This document shows, piece by piece, positions 22,725-23,238 of a DNA stretch of 23,238 nucleotides. The DNA is taken from the NCBI GenBank assembly GCA_964394975.1, contig CAYMZR010000025.1, positions 1-23,238 on the forward strand, read 5' to 3'. The translations under genes and the position numbers were made by a program. The DNA comes from UBA11996 sp964394975 (lineage in GTDB: Bacteria; Chloroflexota; Dehalococcoidia; Lucifugimonadales; UBA826). The notes under the pieces are model-generated. The model was given only the letters and a program-made list of their open reading frames with translations, was not told where the DNA came from and searched no databases. The first letter of the stretch is position 1, and each line of letters opens with the position of its first letter.

Positions 22725-22765
22725 GTCTCTCCAAATCACCTTGTTTTGTTCCTAGAAAAGCTTTA

Positions 22766-22789
22766 CCCATCCACGCAGATGGGATTTTT
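22766..22789 (+). terminator. Intrinsic terminator of the tRNA operon
   Basis: CCCATC (22766-22771) pairs perfectly with GATGGG (22778-22783) around a 6-nt loop, followed by ATTTTT. It lies 42 bp after tRNA-Leu. The minus-strand version has a weaker T tract but might also stop transcription of the gene at 22901-23238. Confidence 0.7.
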
Positions 22790-22900
22790 GCCGATATTTT
22801 GCCGACACACTATAGCTACGACGTGACGGTAATGTCGGTGAAATTAATAAAACTTTAATCCACGTTGTATTATTCCAAAAAGTGAATTTACCCAAAATAA

Positions 22901-23238
22901 TTACAAACGTTCGATAAACTCAAGTTCTTCATGTAACTCTTCTTTGGTGTAAAAGTGCTCTAAAAGAATGGTCGCTTGTAAAGCTTTGACCCGCCGATGA
23001 AAGTCTATAGGTATTGAACCCTTGCCCACAGACAGATGGGAATCATTTCTCCCTCTAACGTCATAGAGATAATTGTCACTCCAATGTACATGGGTAATGA
23101 GGTCTGGACGATCGAGAAAAGCCTCAATCTTTCCCGCGCGCTCCTCTTCTGGAAATCTGTGTCCATAGGTTGACACATGGCTTGTATCGAGACAAAGTTG
23201 GACATTGTCTCTATCAACATCCAGGCACATCTCAATCC
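22901..23238 (-). CDS. Sugar phosphate isomerase/epimerase-like TIM-barrel protein, 3' part only
   Basis: The frame stays open to the window edge, so only the C-terminal 112 residues are visible. They match the xylose-isomerase-like/AP endonuclease 2 barrel. LCLDTSHVSTYG carries the Asp and His metal ligands, ITHVHWSDN the next strand with its His and Asp, HLSVGKGSIPIDFHRRVKAL the conserved G-x-G segment, and TILLEHF the last strand with its Glu. The family covers sugar isomerases, hydroxypyruvate isomerase, inosose dehydratase and endonuclease IV, and the substrate cannot be fixed from this part. The stop at 22901-22903 faces the tRNA terminator. Confidence 0.85.
   Translation of the reverse strand, partial: IEMCLDVDRDNVQLCLDTSHVSTYGHRFPEEERAGKIEAFLDRPDLITHVHWSDNYLYDVRGRNDSHLSVGKGSIPIDFHRRVKALQATILLEHFYTKEELHEELEFIERL

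Noticed and set aside
22784..22807. Direct repeat TTTTGCCGA near the tRNA cluster as an integration site
   Set aside because: It is 9 bp, shares no sequence with a tRNA 3' end, and no integrase or mobile gene is present in the window.
1..23238. CRISPR arrays, insertion sequences, transposases, prophage genes
   Set aside because: No spaced direct repeats, terminal inverted repeats or transposase/phage-like proteins were seen on either strand.

Overview
The window looks like chromosomal DNA of a free-living bacterium with modest G+C, probably a marine member of the Chloroflexota (SAR202/Dehalococcoidia-like). That placement is inference from gene content: two class III CoA-transferases, an F420-type luciferase-like oxidoreductase, an amidase, an alpha/beta hydrolase, and a rpsO-pnp-dapB-asd-dapA run. 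No marker such as rRNA is present. TGA serves as an ordinary stop in several genes. TTG starts with good Shine-Dalgarno (SD) sequences are common (a CoA-transferase, the amidase, rpsO, asd).

Layout. 1-623: 3' part of a PHP-domain phosphoesterase gene, facing a D-2-hydroxyacid dehydrogenase gene (625-1605, minus) whose stop codon is one base away. 1739-8007 (plus): a tight operon of two CaiB-type CoA-transferase subunits, cmk, plsC, glmS and a thioredoxin-like lipoprotein gene interrupted by one in-frame TGA. 8161-11125: a 36-residue-repeat coiled-coil protein and a GAF-GAF-PAS adenylate cyclase. 11204-14001: two small proteins, an amidase and an alpha/beta hydrolase. 14130-16837: rpsO and pnp. 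16897-19686: dapB-asd-dapA, three steps of lysine/diaminopimelate synthesis. 19708-22384 (minus): purA, an LLM-class oxidoreductase and an unknown 118-residue protein. 22440-22724: tRNA-Met, tRNA-Val and tRNA-Leu with a consensus promoter and a terminator. 22901-23238 (minus): 3' part of a sugar isomerase/epimerase-like gene running off the window.

The most striking observation is at 7480-8007. The TGA at 7702-7704 falls exactly on the first cysteine of a thioredoxin CXXC motif, giving UGTC if read as selenocysteine. A perfect 7-bp hairpin with a 5-nt loop carrying G at its second position starts 9 nt after the TGA, which fits a bacterial SECIS element. This is a candidate selenoprotein lipoprotein.

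Other points of note: pnp appears to start at ATT and encodes two near-identical S1 domains; the first of the paired CoA-transferases has Gln where the catalytic Asp should be and the second keeps Asp; and a GatC/AtzG-like mini-protein sits directly in front of the amidase.
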